Below, in pieces: positions 12,401 through 25,486 of a DNA stretch of 64,000 nucleotides. The position numbers and the translations under genes are program-made. The notes under the pieces were generated by a model, which ran no database searches, had not been told where the DNA came from, and worked only from the letters and a program-made list of their open reading frames with translations. This DNA is from Lasiodiplodia sp. COLG20 (taxonomy: Eukaryota; Ascomycota; Dothideomycetes; Botryosphaeriales; Botryosphaeriaceae): the NCBI GenBank assembly GCA_009801085.1, contig VNWV01000001.1, positions 7,812,001 through 7,876,000 of the forward strand, written 5' to 3'. Position 1 is the first letter of the stretch; every line of letters starts with the position of its first letter.

Positions 12401-13590
12401 AATCTCTGTCCGAGTTGCATTTTAGAAGTCAGGGGCCACGTTTCTTACCTATCCCTAGGCCGGTCATCATCATGCTCGATTCTCTTGAGCTCACTCACCC
12501 CAAGACTACGAAGAACCTCAAGGCATATCTTGTCGAGGAGGGTGAAGCAAAGCGTGGCATGGATATCGACATGAAGACTCTCCAAGGAACAACGGCCAAA
12601 TGCATCCCTACCCAAGACAACTTTTGCGATTGCGGCATTTTTGTGTGTCTGTACTTCGAAAAGTTCATCAACGACGCCGACAATTTTGTGCATAAGATCT
12701 TACGCCGGGAAATGGATAAAACGAGGGACTGGCCAGATATTTGCCCCCCGAAGACGCGACGAGACATCTTGGGCTTGCTCACGAAGCTAGAGGAAGAACA
12801 GTCGAGGGAGCGGGACGAACAGAGGAAAAAGAGGAAAGAAGAGAAAAGAAAGCTGCTGGAAGGTAAGGGCGATGGGTCAAGTGTATCGATCCCGGGGCAG
12901 AGTCCGCCAAGCACAACAGTGGAACCCGAACGCGCGTCCAAGCCTCCTTCCGGCTCACCACAGCCAGCACTGGTACCCACCAAGGCTGCGGAACCGCAAA
13001 CTCCTCCCCCACCGCCTCGCGCAGGAACACCAAAAACTGGACGCAATCCAGTAGTGGTCATCCAAGCGTCGCCGGCCAAGTGCCAAGGTTCCAGTACCAA
13101 TCTCGTCCTTGGCAAAAGTCCCAGGAAACGCACGTTGCCTGCTGAGACCACAGATGTTCAGAGGCACGATGTTGCTATGCCGTCTACAGACAATCGGAAG
13201 CGGAAGGAATCACCGACCCAAGCCCCGGATAACGATTTAGCTATGGAGGATGCTGGGGAGCCGGTCCAGTCTATCGAAAGACGACATCCCGAGTGGCATG
13301 AACACGGCGACAGAGCTAGGCATTCGCGCTATGAAGGAGTCGATGAATTGATGGATCTGGAGATTGAACAAGACCGATCTGAAGGAGAGATTCCGGCTTC
13401 GCAACCAGAGCCGCCATATGAGCTCGCAGCGCGAGAAAAGCACAATCAGTGGTTGAAGGAAGCCTCGAGCAATAACGAGGATCAAATAGAGGTCCGGAAA
13501 CAGCGGTCTCCGTCCCAGCGGCGGCAACAACAGAAGAAAAGAAAGACCACACCGATGGAGATCATCGAGATTGATGACTCGCAGCCATGA
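9453..13590 (+). CDS. ULP2: Ulp2-type SUMO-deconjugating protease
   Basis: Cysteine protease of family C48 that removes SUMO, especially poly-SUMO, in the nucleus. Supported exons are 9714-11119, 11173-12384 and 12459-13590. Two 5' exons (9453-9561 and 9630-9658) fit in phase but are less certain; the whole model is 1295 aa. The catalytic domain begins near WADLLKLEDGEFLNDSII. The His is in EDQHWYL (codon 11936), the Asp in IIMLDSL (12478), the Gln in IPTQDNF (12613) and the Cys in FCDCGIF (12631). About 150 low-complexity residues separate His and Asp, which is typical of Ulp2/SENP6-7 rather than Ulp1. The intron 12385-12458 removes a short ORF start and joins directly onto PVIIMLDS. A VVDLTDE motif (9939 onward) and a C-terminal IIEIDD are SUMO-interaction-like. 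An N-terminal PH-like region (LFKIPHSP to VRRIRRPG) precedes the protease. Confidence 0.9.
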
Positions 13591-15952
13591 CCTTTGCGAC
13601 CTCACAGTTGTCATTTCCTTATTGCATGGCTGGCATATTGTTTTTCTTTTCGGTTTTTTTATTCCTCCTCAACCATATTCGTGAGCGGGCGGAACGGAAT
13701 CATTCTACACTATACCTACCTGCATGGCTTGAGGCGTCCGGGCAGCATTATCATGCTAAGAGAATTTTTGTTGTGCGGGAGCCTTGGAGAATTTAGGGAA
13801 ATCAATGGGCGTTGATGCTAACTATGATCCTGGGCTGTGCTCAAAGAGCATGTCCACTTGAAAGATCAATTAAATGAACAGAAAGAAATTTCGAGATACT
13901 ATGTTTTCTTCAATCGAAAGAATATATCCAGTGAAGTTTCCGGCCATGGCCTTGTCTCGCATTCGCAACGTATTGGGGCCAGGAGACACATTCAGCTTAA
14001 TCCTTTCGAGAAAGCGATGAAATAGAGAGAGGTGTGCAGTTAGACATGGCGGAGCATCCTCGCAAACTCCCTTTGATCCCACATCTATTAAAAAGTATAA
14101 CAATCTATCTTAAAAGAGGATATGGCCAATGTCCACATGCCAGCGATTGCTCCTATTTATAGCTTCTCTCAGCTATCCTTTGACCAAGTTTTCAGGCAAA
14201 ACACAATTTTTCGGCCCTCGGCTCCCCGCTCCATCAGAACACCTTGTAGCAGGCATTGGACACTATTTTACTGTTGTGTATACTTGCGAAGAAAGGAATC
14301 GTGGCTTCAGCCACTGCAGACACCTGGGTTCTCGTGCACACATGAATCGGACGGGTAATTTCTGGTTTCATCCGAAGGCAATTGTCCTTGCCCTTCTGGT
14401 CTACGAAGGAGGTGATGTTCGGAATTTCCAAGTCCGGAGTTTCCGAGCGAAGTTGTGGGGTGATCTCCCGGTCCACCATGAGCTGTTACTGATGACACGC
14501 GACGAATGATGTTATACATGGCGGCGGATCACCAGGGGTAAAGAATTTGTTGGGGGGTTATTTGCGAGGAGAGTGATTGGCCATGAGTCCACGGGAGATT
14601 TGCTGGCGAAGACGGAAATCTCCGCACAATCTTTCGACCGAGAAGAGGGCGGGGGCCAAGGGCTGCCAAGCGCAAATGAAGGGAAAGGGTGGTGAGGATA
14701 GGGTTGAAATAGCAGTCAGCAGACGAGCGGATGACGATGCTCTGAGGAAGGTTCGAGATCTCGAGAGGAAGATCGTGCGTGATGTGCTTCAGGGGAGGAG
14801 CGTCCGAGCATTGGGAGACAGTTAGCAGTGGTCAGCCGTGCAACAAATTGCCACTCTTTAGAGTTGAGGTGACACTTGTTTCGAATGGAGGTGGATAGTG
14901 ATGTTGTGCTGGAGAGTCGAATTATTCGCGCGCACCCCGTGGACTCCGGAGTGATGGTCCACTGCGGGGGTGCCTTTTGGTTAGTCTGGAAGGTAAATTC
15001 CCAGCCAAGCAGAGGTTCAAGAAGTGGAAGAAAGATTCTGCGGCGCTAGCTATAAGGCACATGGAAGGCTTCGGGGGCTCGGAGGGCAGGGCTGCAAATG
15101 TCCGAGGACGAGGATGAGGCGTAGAGGAAAGTGCCGTAACCAAGCGCCATCTGATAAGTGCAGGGCCCGTTCGCTTAGATGAGAACTTGCTCAATCGTGG
15201 CGTACTCGTGTCTAGAAACGGATCATCTCCTTTAGCGTGTGGAAAGTTGTATGTAAACTCGGGGATAAGTGGCGGGCTGATGGCGGCAGCTGCTTGCTCC
15301 GGAACGCGAATACGGAGCATTTTGGGCCGTTTTTTTTTTGAACTCGCGGGAGTCCATTGGAAGCAGAGTCGATGGGAGAGAGCTCAGCACGCAGAGAGGC
15401 CGTATTGGAGTGCAGCGGCGTGGCACGACATGGCGAGGTCAGCAATGGTGGCCCCGAGATCCCCGAGGCGCTCGCCTATATCCGAGGGCGTTGAGCAGCA
15501 ATGCTTACCAGAAATAGCACGCTCTCTGGCCTCTGCACGGCGGAAGGGTCGAGATAAGATCATACCATGTGGGCCAAGTGGCTGTAGGTGACGAAGCCTG
15601 CGAGTAAGAAGACAGTAAAGCGGATTGCTCAGCAGCGAAATAGGGAGATCTAGCGGGCAATAGGCAGAGGACCGGGTGCCTGACACGGAGGCTGTACCGG
15701 CGAGACGGCCGTTAAAGGCAGCGGGCCACGCGAGTGAAGACGGCGGCTCACGATGCGGACCTCTCTGCTGCTCACTGACCCTTCCCCAGCTCTCCCCAGT
15801 GCGCCTGACGGACGCGGTGCGATTCGCGGGCGATGGCGGCCTCGACAGTGCCGAGTTCGGCGAGTCTCGGGAGCAGGCGCAGCCCCCCCGAAAAATCTGA
15901 TAAGATGATCATACTTCCGCTCTACCTCCATCGCATCGACGACCACCAGCCA
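13591..15952. other. Intergenic; HapX promoter at right end
   Basis: Contains the 3' UTR of the Ulp2-like gene and the long upstream region of the HapX gene. A reverse CCAAT box (attgg, 15356-15360), a 10-base T run near 15330 and a SreA-type site at 15895-15903 are visible. No ORF in the interval has coding character or recognisable similarity. Confidence 0.55.
15895..15903 (+). promoter_or_regulatory. Putative SreA/GATA iron-repressor site
   Basis: The 9-mer atctgataa exactly matches ATCWGATAA, the extended binding consensus reported for the iron-responsive GATA repressor SreA in Aspergillus. It lies 50 bp upstream of the preferred hapX start (15953). Because hapX is a known SreA target in other fungi, the position is meaningful. 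Direct sequence match; function inferred. Confidence 0.6.
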
Positions 15953-17769
15953 ATGATGGCGACCAAGAAACTCGACATCGCGCCAGCTCCCAGCCCTGGC
16001 GTTGGCGATGCCGCCTCGCCCTTTGCCATCCCGTCGCCGCAGTCCGATGGCTCCGGTTCTCCTCTCGACCCCAACACCCCCGCCAATGCTGCCTCGCCGC
16101 CCCAAGGCCCGTCGCACGCATCCACTCCCCTCGCTCTTGCTCCAGGCCCCGGCGTGTCGCCCTACATCACGCCCGCCATGAACCAAGGCCCCTGCGGCAA
16201 CAGCTATGTCATCCCGCCGCGGCCCAAGCCCGGCCGCAAGCCTGCCACCGACGACCCGCCGTCGAAGCGCAAGCAGCAGAACCGCGAGGCCCAGCGCGCC
16301 TTCCGCCAGCGCAAGACGCAGAAGATGGAGGAGACGAACCGCGAGCTGCAGCGCGCCCTCGACGAGCGCCGCCAGCAAACCGAAGCCCACCAGCGCGAGG
16401 TGACCCATCTTAACGTCGTCCTACAGGAGGAGCGCCAGCGCTCCGACGGCCTCCAGCGCAAGGTCGACCAGCTGACGTCGGACAACGACTCGATGCGCCA
16501 GCAGCTCGAATTCATGCAGGACAAGCTGCTGAAGCTGGAGCGCGACGTCGAGTACTACCGTCGCCTGCCGCCCCAGAACCAGCTCACGCCACCAGCCTGG
16601 CGCGGCGATGCCGACGACCAGCCGGCGCCGAATGCTGAGGCCCGTGGGGACCAAGCCCCCACCACCGCGCCACCCTCTGCCAGCAACCCCATCACCCTCC
16701 CCCCGCTCGTCCGCTCCGAGCACGCTGCACCCAAGGACGGCTGCGGCCGCTGCGCCGACAATGGCGACTGCCCCTGCGTCGACTCGCTCGTCGACTTTTC
16801 TGGTTCCAACCGCCCCGGACGCCCGGCCCCCGATGACGACGAGGAAATGGAGATCGATTTCACCAACTTCGGCAAGCGCCCCGCTGCCACCCGCCCCTCG
16901 GCCATGGAGCCGCCCTGCAAGCCTGGAACCTGTGATGCCTGCATGAAGGACCCTCTTCAGAAGCGCTTCTGCGAGACGCTTGCCCGCGAGCGCCCCATCA
17001 ACCGCTCCTTCCAGATGCCCTACGCCAGCGCCAAGGCCGACGACGGCGGCCAGGCCTCTGTCAAGCGTCAGCGCCTGAGTCTGCAGAGCGAATCCATCGA
17101 CTGCGCCGAGGCCTACCGCCGTTATTTTCGTGCCGCCAACCTTCCCGTCAACGAAGAACACCCGGCCTGGATGAGGGAGCTCATCACCCTGCCGCCCACC
17201 CGCAACGACTCCATCCGCCTGCAGCAGCTCAAGGCCGCCGACGAGGCCAAGAAGAAGCGCCACATGTCCGCCTACGAGCTCGACATGGCCTCTGTTCTCA
17301 ACGTCCTCAAGAAGGCTGACACCCGCCACAGCACCGACGGCTCGTCGGAGCAGACCTCGCGCCACAACAGCATCTCCATCAGCGCCTCCACCAACGGCGG
17401 CGCCAACGGTGGCAGTAGCGAGTCCAGCAACGACAGAATCCTCGGTGAGCCCAGTGCGGTGAATGACGATTCCTCCGGCTAATAAGATCAGAGTCGCGAG
17501 CCTCAGTCCAGATCAATAGGTTTACCAACCCCAAAACATCGGACCTGGTCCTTCGCCCACCAAGCACCAACGCGCAGCAGCGGCCCGCCCCTGTCTCGCG
17601 CAGGACTTCCTACCAGAGCTCCATTCGCAGCCCGGTTACCCCGTCCACTCCCACTGGCTCTGGTTTCCATCGCAAGGATAGCCTTGCCTTTGTCATCAAC
17701 GAGAGCGGACAGTCCAGCTCTTCCCTCCCCGGCACTCCCACCGCTCTGACTCCTGCCATCGAGGCCTGA
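15953..17769 (+). CDS. hapX: bZIP iron-responsive regulator HapX
   Basis: Transcription factor that binds DNA with the CCAAT-binding complex, represses iron-consuming genes and activates iron uptake during iron starvation. The order of parts is diagnostic: a Hap4-like CBC-interaction motif (YVIPPRPKPGRKP), the bZIP basic region (KRKQQNREAQRAFRQRK), a long leucine-zipper coiled coil to about YYRRLP, then two cysteine-rich clusters, CGRCADNGDCPC and CKPGTCDACMKDPLQKRFC, which sense iron in this family. Exons 15953-17444 and 17492-17769 give 589 aa. The 47-nt terminal intron (gtgagc...gatcag, with a gctaataag branch region) contains in-frame stops; splicing gives 92 further residues ending TALTPAIEA. 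An in-frame ATG at 15833 would add 40 residues, but a SreA-like site lies inside that extension and the residues look unlike the family, so I chose 15953. Confidence 0.93.
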
Positions 17770-20700
17770 GCTTCGGAGACTGTGCTGAAAATTGGAGCGC
17801 CCCTTGACCCGCACATGCGGATGCCGATATCGGCATCCATGGTCACACGGAAGGAGGCCATCCCGTGTCGTTCAAGGGGCGACGATACCGGTTCCGGTCG
17901 CGCTCTATTCGTCCCCGCACCGTCCATTTGACTGTGCGCCGGCTCGGATCCGTGCGGAGTTTCCCTTCTCCACCGACCATGGGCGACATGGATTGTTGAT
18001 GACCCAAAAAAGAGTTGACCATCGTTTCTTCTTTCAATACGCGCAAAAAGAAGGTAGATTATAACGTCTCCAGCTAGCGGTTGACGATTCTTTCTTTTCT
18101 TTTCCTCGCATTGGCCTGCGAGACTTGCTGTTTTATTGCTGGTGCTGGATGGGATCCGGCGTCGGTGTCAATACCCTGTTTTGAGTTTTTGACAGCGTTT
18201 TTGGAGCGTTTCGCTATCTTTGGGGCGTCGCTCACTGTCTTTGATCAGTATTGTTTTCTCAACCCTCCTACGTCTGGCTTCAAATGGCGGCATCTTACGG
18301 CAAAGATGGATCCGTCCCTCGATTTCATTGTCAGAAAATCGGAGAAAGGCTCGGGAGGGCGCGCCAAAACACTTATTCTGTTGCGTGCTCGAGAGCTATT
18401 CAGTGGCCTGAAGAGCAGCAGAAAAAAGTGAATGTATATAGCTAATGAGACCACGCTTTCGGGCAAATGTCAGTTCATTCGTTTGATCTCTTCGGGCATA
18501 TTGATGCTGTGATAAATTGGAGACGAGTATCGAGAAGCTTTGCTACCCAGTGTTGGCTTGGGCAGATGTGGAGAGGATGGTAACACCACAGTGTGAACAG
18601 AAAGTTATACCAGACATAGCTGCCAGGTAAAAGGAGCGCGTGCAGGTGCTTGGTGATAGATGTGCGCTCAAGGCGCGCATTCGCCCGCTATCACCTACCT
18701 AGCTTTTTAAGCTTCCCTTTTCTTTTGGAAGAAATTCCCACGACACTGAATCGACCAGTGGTCAATAAGTCTCCAGAAAGCCTCCCAAATGTTTTCCTAC
18801 TAGTAGCCAGCCGTATGAACAATAGCCCCTCTCTTGTCATCAGTCAAACGTATTCTCTCCCTCTACCTGCTCATCGCAAACCTTCTCCCAGTCCATACAT
18901 GATCCATGGGAAATTCTTTGCCACCTTCACTTTTCGTCCACAGCCCATGTTTTCCTTACTACACCATCTTGTGTGCAAGCAGTAGTATTCTTACGGTTCT
19001 TTGGGCTGAGACAAGTGACTCTGGTTGTTTATGGAATGTATGGGTTGTCTGTTGGCTTTGATTCACCTATCGTCAATAGGTAGGGGGCTGCATCTCTCCT
19101 TCGATACATTTTATAGTGCCGTTGTAAAAGAGGGGACAGATGAGGCGATATTTGTGAAAATGACAAATGTTCCAGAGTGTGAGGGAAGACGACGGCTTAG
19201 TAGGATGGATAAGAAAAACATGTGTGGGTGTGAATGTTGATGGCGCGGAAAGTAGCGAGGGACAAGAGGCAGAAGAATTGTAGGGGAGAGAGAGTGAGGG
19301 GGGCGAGCATGAACATAGCCGGTGAGGAATCTACGGTCAGCCTATCTACTTCCGCTCCTCTGTCCGGAGGAGTAACGTGGTATAGTGGGCATCGGATAAT
19401 TTAGGAAAGACAAATACAGGTGTAGGCATAGAGGCAGGAGGCGGGCATGAGGTTGGTACGGATGGTTCAGCTTAGCGTAGTTTGAAGACAGCGAGGCTGA
19501 CGGTAGATTGGTAGGCGTATGGTCAGGTCAATAAGTAGGACGGACTGGTTAAACCTTATCGAATGAGTACGATGCATGCACACCCTTTCCTTTCTTTCTT
19601 GTTCCTCTCCCACCAACTGGTTTGGTGAATGATATATAGCGCTCTGCAGAGTTTTTGCCCACACAGTCATCAGTGCTTCTCCAATATCGCAACACGCAGT
19701 GTGGAATATGAAGGCCTAGATGAAGGGAATGATTAAAAAAAGAGTAAGGTAGGACGACAGATGATCCTTCGAATGCTTGCCCTCCCGAATGAGTAGAGAT
19801 AGTGAAGTGGGTCCCTAACACAGTTGTCCTTTATGGTCATTTGTGCGACGGCATGTTCATGTTCATCTCGGAAGACGAGTAGTATCGCTCACTACATCGA
19901 CGGTTGTTCGTTCTCTCGAAGAAGGATCGATATAAGTGTTCGCTCGGTCGTCGGGCGTGAGTTATCAGGGCCAAGGTTGGGATAAACGTAAGAACGGGGC
20001 TCGGTTAAGTGAAGGCTCGTCAGCCTGTTTTATCTTTCTGCTTTGCATCTCCCTTTGGAAAGATTCTGTGCTAATGCTGCGTGGAAAAACTGAGCAGAAA
20101 GCACAAAGAGGGACTAGAAGCGTCTCACCTACACTACCCTCCGCATTTGTGGGCGTCTTCAACGTTGCTCAATACAAGCATCCACGAGGTAACAGAGCAG
20201 CCTAATTCTCGATTTTGTCAATTCGTTTTTGAAAAAGCCTGACCCGGTGCAAACGTGGTTCACGGTTCTAGGCTACGTGCCGTGGTTATGTCGCAGGAGG
20301 TAGGACAAGGGCTGCTTGTCGCGTATGGCTGAGGTCCCATTGAAAGACATCAGAGAGGCTGTCAAAACGTTTCCCGATATCTTGCAGGAAAGCATGGTCT
20401 GTCTTCTGACTTCCTTTGGGAGCACGGTAAGGGAACAGGTAGCTCGGAGGTGGCGGATGAAAAGGGGCGCTTGGGTCTTGCAGGTTGATCTGCGATCTAC
20501 CTGCTGCCACGACACATTAACACGCACACCTTAGTAACAAGCGAACGTTCGCTTTTTATTTCCCCAAGGAGCGAGCACAGCCATGATGGCGCCAATCGAG
20601 CGTTGGGTGTGCCGCGCTACAGACGGCACGAAAAACTTGGTTTCCGCCGGTGCCATGTCGCACAGCGAGGACCCATCAGGATAAGAAGCACCTATGAGCC

Positions 20701-23700
20701 ATCTACAGAGGTGACATGACTTGTGACATGAGGGCAGGGGGAATTTGGATGCAAGGGTGGGAGCCAGCTGTCAAGTGCGGCGCCAACGGGTGCTCGCACA
20801 CGAAGCGAGCACCGATACATTCATTGCCCCCGAGAAAAATTATCACAGTGCAGGTAAATCCGATCTCCACACGTTTGCCACCTTTCACGTTACTTTCTCC
20901 TCATTCTTTCCCCCATATAGCAGCCGCTATTGGTTCATTCGTGGGCCGCAGACATCCGCTAGTTGATGAGCTACCCAGCTACTCGGGACCCAGGCTGGGA
21001 GGCTTCGCCAAGGGCTTCGAATGCTTGCTTAGCGTTCAAACTGGAAGTGCGAATGTGAAAAGCTGCGTCAGGACTCAGGAGCAGAGGTCCGCCAGCTGGT
21101 GACATGCGGTGGCAACTCCCACCCCTGCTTGCAGGGCTGTTTCCTTGGAATTTGTGCAAGAGCGCCGACAGTGGCCACGATGGTGTGAGCTGAGTGGATT
21201 GTTGGTTGACAAGGCTGCCATCCTTTATGTGACGTGTTTACTCGCAACGCATGGAAGATGCGTAGCTGCAAGTGAGATTTTTATACAGCGATCTAGCATG
21301 GCAGCATTGAGGCAATCGCTGCGACAGTCTCAGCCGATAGTCAGATTTGAGCTGCGCCCCCCTCTCTTGCGTGAACCAGTGTTGATCCGGCAGGGGGGGC
21401 GGCGTTGTCTGGCCTTGGCTGGCTGATGGACGGAGTCGAGCCTATTTGGGCAGGCCGGGGATCATGCACACTCGCGTTCCGACCCGCGTCTTGCCGTGCT
21501 GCGAACAGCTGCAGCAAACACGTGTGCCACCTTTTCGGGGCTGTGCTGACGAGCATCAGGTCAGACTGCAGGCCCTGGTGTTGGGACTTCGACGGCAGTG
21601 GTCTCGGTTAATGGAACTGGCTCTTTGATGCAAAGGAAACAGTAGAATTGGGTACAGACTTCGGCTTAAGGGGATCCACTTCTGCAAAGGTGCCCGAATG
21701 TCGGGGCCTGGATTCTTGAGGCGTGTCATTCGATCCTTATCAAAAAGCAGAGGTCATTTGGTCTAGCCCGAACATCAGCCTTGGCCACAAGCAGACTCAT
21801 CATTGTGTTAGCTGCAGCTCGCGGTGCACAGGTATTGGCGTGGTTTGTCTAGCAGGATAAAGGAGAGACTCTCATAGCCATAAGGTAGATCACTCGGCTG
21901 CGAAGCGAGTAGTCAATCAAATTGTGATGGCTCATGAGGTATATTAAATGGTATACTAGGCCAAAGTGTCTGATTATATCCATGTGCACTTCTGCTCTCT
22001 TAAGACCAGGAAGCTTACACGAATGATTGTGAGCAAAAGTGGTATACATAATCCCACAAGAAATGTTACCTCATGCTCCCTGCGTAGGCAGCAATGCAAC
22101 CAGCTTACATGCATCTGTTAGACTTAAAGAGAGGACTGGTAGGAGAGGGGTTCTGGGAGAACCAAAGAGATTAACGTGTGCATTTAGTAGTTGAAGCATA
22201 ATGGCAGCGTCAAGCAGTTCTAACATGATTCGTGGAATTAACTCTATGTGAGCGGACCACCCCTTTGCTTTTATTTACACTTAGTAATCATCCTAGCATC
22301 ACGTTCCCAAGAGAACTGAATTGTCCTCTCTAGCGGTTCAATTAAGGCAAAAGATCAATTAAATGTGGGAACCTTCGACAAAGCATATTTTAGACGAGTA
22401 TAGATGGCGCATGCATATATTGGCCATGTGTAGTGAGAATTACCAAAGTGGATAATAAAGAGTATCACGCTGGATAGGAAATGCAAAGAGATTAGTGGAG
22501 ACGCGTCTTTGGCTGAGATAAGAAATTACTACCGCGATGGCATGTGCCTCGTACGAGTTGACTTCCTGTTAGAGGGTGGACACTTTTCTCCGTCGACGGA
22601 GTACCACACAAGAGTGTACTAGATTGCGAATTTTATTGTTGAGGAGCGGAATGCTGATGTGCGTGTAACCTGATTTTCCGGTAAAAGTTCTAAAGCTACG
22701 GAATGGCGGCTTTCTCTTAGGTATGATAAACGATGCACGTGGAATGGTGCCGAAGCCGGCGGAAAGCCACGCAACATGCAGTGCAACCGCCACGATAAGA
22801 AGAGAAAAGGGCCACAGATGGATTGAGGGGTCGCATATACGAACCGGGGATATAAAGTGCACGAGGAAGTTGAGGAAGGCTGAGGTATGTTCGATTCGTA
22901 GGACCGGCATTGTCCGCTGGAAGTTCCAGCATGGAACAGCGCAACTGCAAGGGTGCAAGTGGGACAATTGCATTGCCCCACCAGAAGGAGCGCGGGCGGC
23001 TCGGATCGGGTTTAGAGAGGATCTACCATCCGCACGCGCCGAGCACTGTAGGAGGATGGCATGTACCTTGCTGACGTAGCTTCGCTGGACTTCAATGACG
23101 ATTCGCTCTCTGGTGCTGATACGCATGCAATAATTTATTGTGAAGAAAATATCGGGTGGTCATGTGTGACTGGACAACTGAAGTGGCAGACCCACCCGTC
23201 ATACCCATGCTGCTGGGTACTGACAAACGTGTGAAGAATCGGAGTCTTGGCTTGCAGAGGGCGCAGCTAGCCGCTCAGCAGCTTCCAGACTGTCATGTTG
23301 TTCAACATGTTCCCTGTCTGCTCCCACTGTGCAGCCACGATGCCTATATCCAACCTCCGGAAGGGCCCGGACGTCTCTGTCGAGTTATTTCGCTGACCAT
23401 CTTTGTATATGATCTCCATTAAGATCATCTGCCGTTGCGAGACGCGAGCTGTGCCGACTGCAAGGATCCAAAATTGTCGCCGTTATTCATGACTTTTACT
23501 CGAGGTTAGGTGTGCGGCGACGATGATAGCGGGCGAATCGAGGTCCTTCGTTGCAGAAAATGACGAGTTAGCGTCCATTTAGAACCATGACATGCTCGCC
23601 ATCATTCATGGTCTACTTGTGACTGGATATCCGGACCATTTTCGGAAGCTGAACAGCGCGAAGGGTCGCTTGGATCGTTCCAGCTGCCTCCAGGCAGAGC

Positions 23701-24832
23701 CTTCGGCATCGCAGATACTGCGATTAGCTAGCTTGGGCCGAGAACTAGGCGATCGAGCGGGACAGAGAGGTTGACGAGCGACATGTCGAGGGGTTTGGTG
23801 GTAGTTGGGCGACGGAAGAGGGCTCTTCCAGGTCTCAGGAGTCCAGCCTGGGCGCGTGCATCACGGGGGCTGCACCCGCTTCCGCGGGATTTGTGCCGCA
23901 CAATAGGACTACCATAATAAAGAACAACAAACTTTTGCACCCGAGATTCTTTCCCATGCCGAAAGGCACAAGCTAAGTAGCAAGACGGTCAGAATCGCGA
24001 CTTGGCATTGGTGGATGAACGCAGCGGCGGGCCGCCGCTTTCGGGTTGACAGAGCTGTTGCCGCTGCCACCGTATCGGATTCCTCTACCCGATTGGCCTC
24101 TATTCGATCCAGGTGTTCCTAGCCCACTCTCCCGACAGCCTGGACCGAACGTGATGGCTTTTCACACCGAACTGCAACCCGTCGCCCAATCCATTCTAGC
24201 AAATCTTGACGACCGTAAGCACACTTCGCCAGTAATCGTGCATGGAGCGATCGTCCATGCATGATGATTCTATTCATGTGCATGAAGAATACCTTAGTAA
24301 ATCTTACATCCTTCTTCGAGCCTCAAGCTGCTTTAATCAGTAAAGTGTCTTGCTGCCCGACTCTTCACTCTCTGTAAGCTCAGCTGGGCAGGCAGCGCGT
24401 TCCCCACCCGCTGGAAAATAATCTGCACAGTCAGATCTTCCTAGCCTCGACACGAGGTCACATCCGCTATGACTACCCTTGCCACTTAGCCACCGGGGTT
24501 CCACCTAATGTCGTTCTATGAGTTATCACATGTCTTCATAGAGTTCAGTCCAGCTTTCAAGGAGCGGTCGCTGCAAAAAGCATTCATTTGATCCAATACG
24601 TAGGCTGAGAGAGAGATGGACTGAATGAAGAAGCCCTTTTCCGGTGTTGAACCTTTGGAAGGGCATCGAGTCAGGAAGGAGAGACATGCTCCACTGCTTG
24701 CGTGGCAGTGAAGCATTTATGCAGGAAATATCCGTGTTGCTTCAAAGTCCCTCAATTGCTGGGCTGTCGACATGCCGGGCATGGTATATATCGTAACTAC
24801 CATTCCGCGCCCGTCAATTCCTAGATGACACG
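17770..24832. other. Gene-poor region, left part
   Basis: About 7 kb with no supportable gene. The first few hundred bases are presumably the hapX 3' UTR. The remainder has only short ORFs on all frames with frequent stops, and AT-richer patches around 21850-22500. I see no reverse transcriptase, transposase or terminal repeats, so it may be old, decayed sequence or simply long intergenic DNA. A tgcatgga/tccatgca palindrome occurs at about 24239-24261. Confidence 0.5.
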
Positions 24833-25486
24833 TTAGAACGCGCAGAGATGCAATATCTCAATAGAAAACCCACTTCCATGCCTATGCTGATGCCCGCCCC
24901 ACTGGCCTTGTCGCATGCAGTTGCTCAATCCATGGAATAACCATTCCGGGCGAATGGAAAAGGCCATGAGAGCGATAAGCACCGAAAGCTCCCCAGAGAG
25001 ACCTCCGTATCTTCCGTCGGCAGAAAACTCATACGGCTGGTGGTTTTCTGGAAAGAGCGTGTGCACCCAAGGCTGCTCTCGTTGCAGACCAAGTCTCCGC
25101 TGCTCGCCAGCAAAGCCGACCCAGTTGATGGTTCTATCGCCGTGGTCGAACCCCACATGATTCCAATCAGCAAAGTTTCCGTAGTCGACGGCATTGGCAG
25201 TGGCGTCGTAATTCAAGGCCCAGAAGTTGCTAGAGTAGTGGTAAAACGAGCGTGTGCTGTAGACTTGGGAGCCCTGTGGCGCTTCTGCCACATTGCCCAT
25301 GTCGTAAACCGCCATTCCGTTGAAGCAGAATAGGTGATGAGACACGATCCTCGAGGCGTTCCCCACAGGGGGCAGCCACACGCCATGGTCTTCTCGCGGC
25401 CGAGTGTTTGGGGCTGGCGCCATGTCGTTTACTGAAAAGTAAAACGAAACAAACGAGTTGCTCTTAGAGAGTGTTAGCGCCGACAT
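24833..25486 (-). CDS. Orphan ORF, hypothetical
   Basis: Longest ORF (217 codons) in the 10-kb gene-poor stretch. I recognise no family. The part from about residue 22 on (MAPAPNTRPRED) reads smoothly, with an aromatic and glycine-rich middle (YHYSSNFWALNYDATANAVDYG, then WNHVGFDHGD), unlike neighbouring random ORFs. A pyrimidine-rich tttacttttcag lies just before the internal ATG at 25423, so the true first exon could be farther upstream and the N-terminal 21 codons could be intronic. The C-terminus has one hydrophobic stretch (LSVLIALMAF). No partner gene or domain helps. It could be a lineage-specific gene, a decayed gene or chance. Confidence 0.3.
   Translation of the reverse strand: MSALTLSKSNSFVSFYFSVNDMAPAPNTRPREDHGVWLPPVGNASRIVSHHLFCFNGMAVYDMGNVAEAPQGSQVYSTRSFYHYSSNFWALNYDATANAVDYGNFADWNHVGFDHGDRTINWVGFAGEQRRLGLQREQPWVHTLFPENHQPYEFSADGRYGGLSGELSVLIALMAFSIRPEWLFHGLSNCMRQGQWGGHQHRHGSGFSIEILHLCAF

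Noticed and set aside
12415..12458. Extra coding exon start before the Ulp2 Asp motif
   Set aside because: Splicing at 12458 joins directly to PVIIMLDS in phase; the extra residues would interrupt the conserved protease core.
16421..17365. 314-codon minus-strand ORF over hapX
   Set aside because: Antisense shadow in GC-rich coding DNA; hapX domains are unambiguous.
21849..22500. AT-rich patch suspected as a RIP-mutated transposon
   Set aside because: No recognisable reverse-transcriptase or transposase remnant and no terminal repeats; dinucleotide counts would be needed and were not done.
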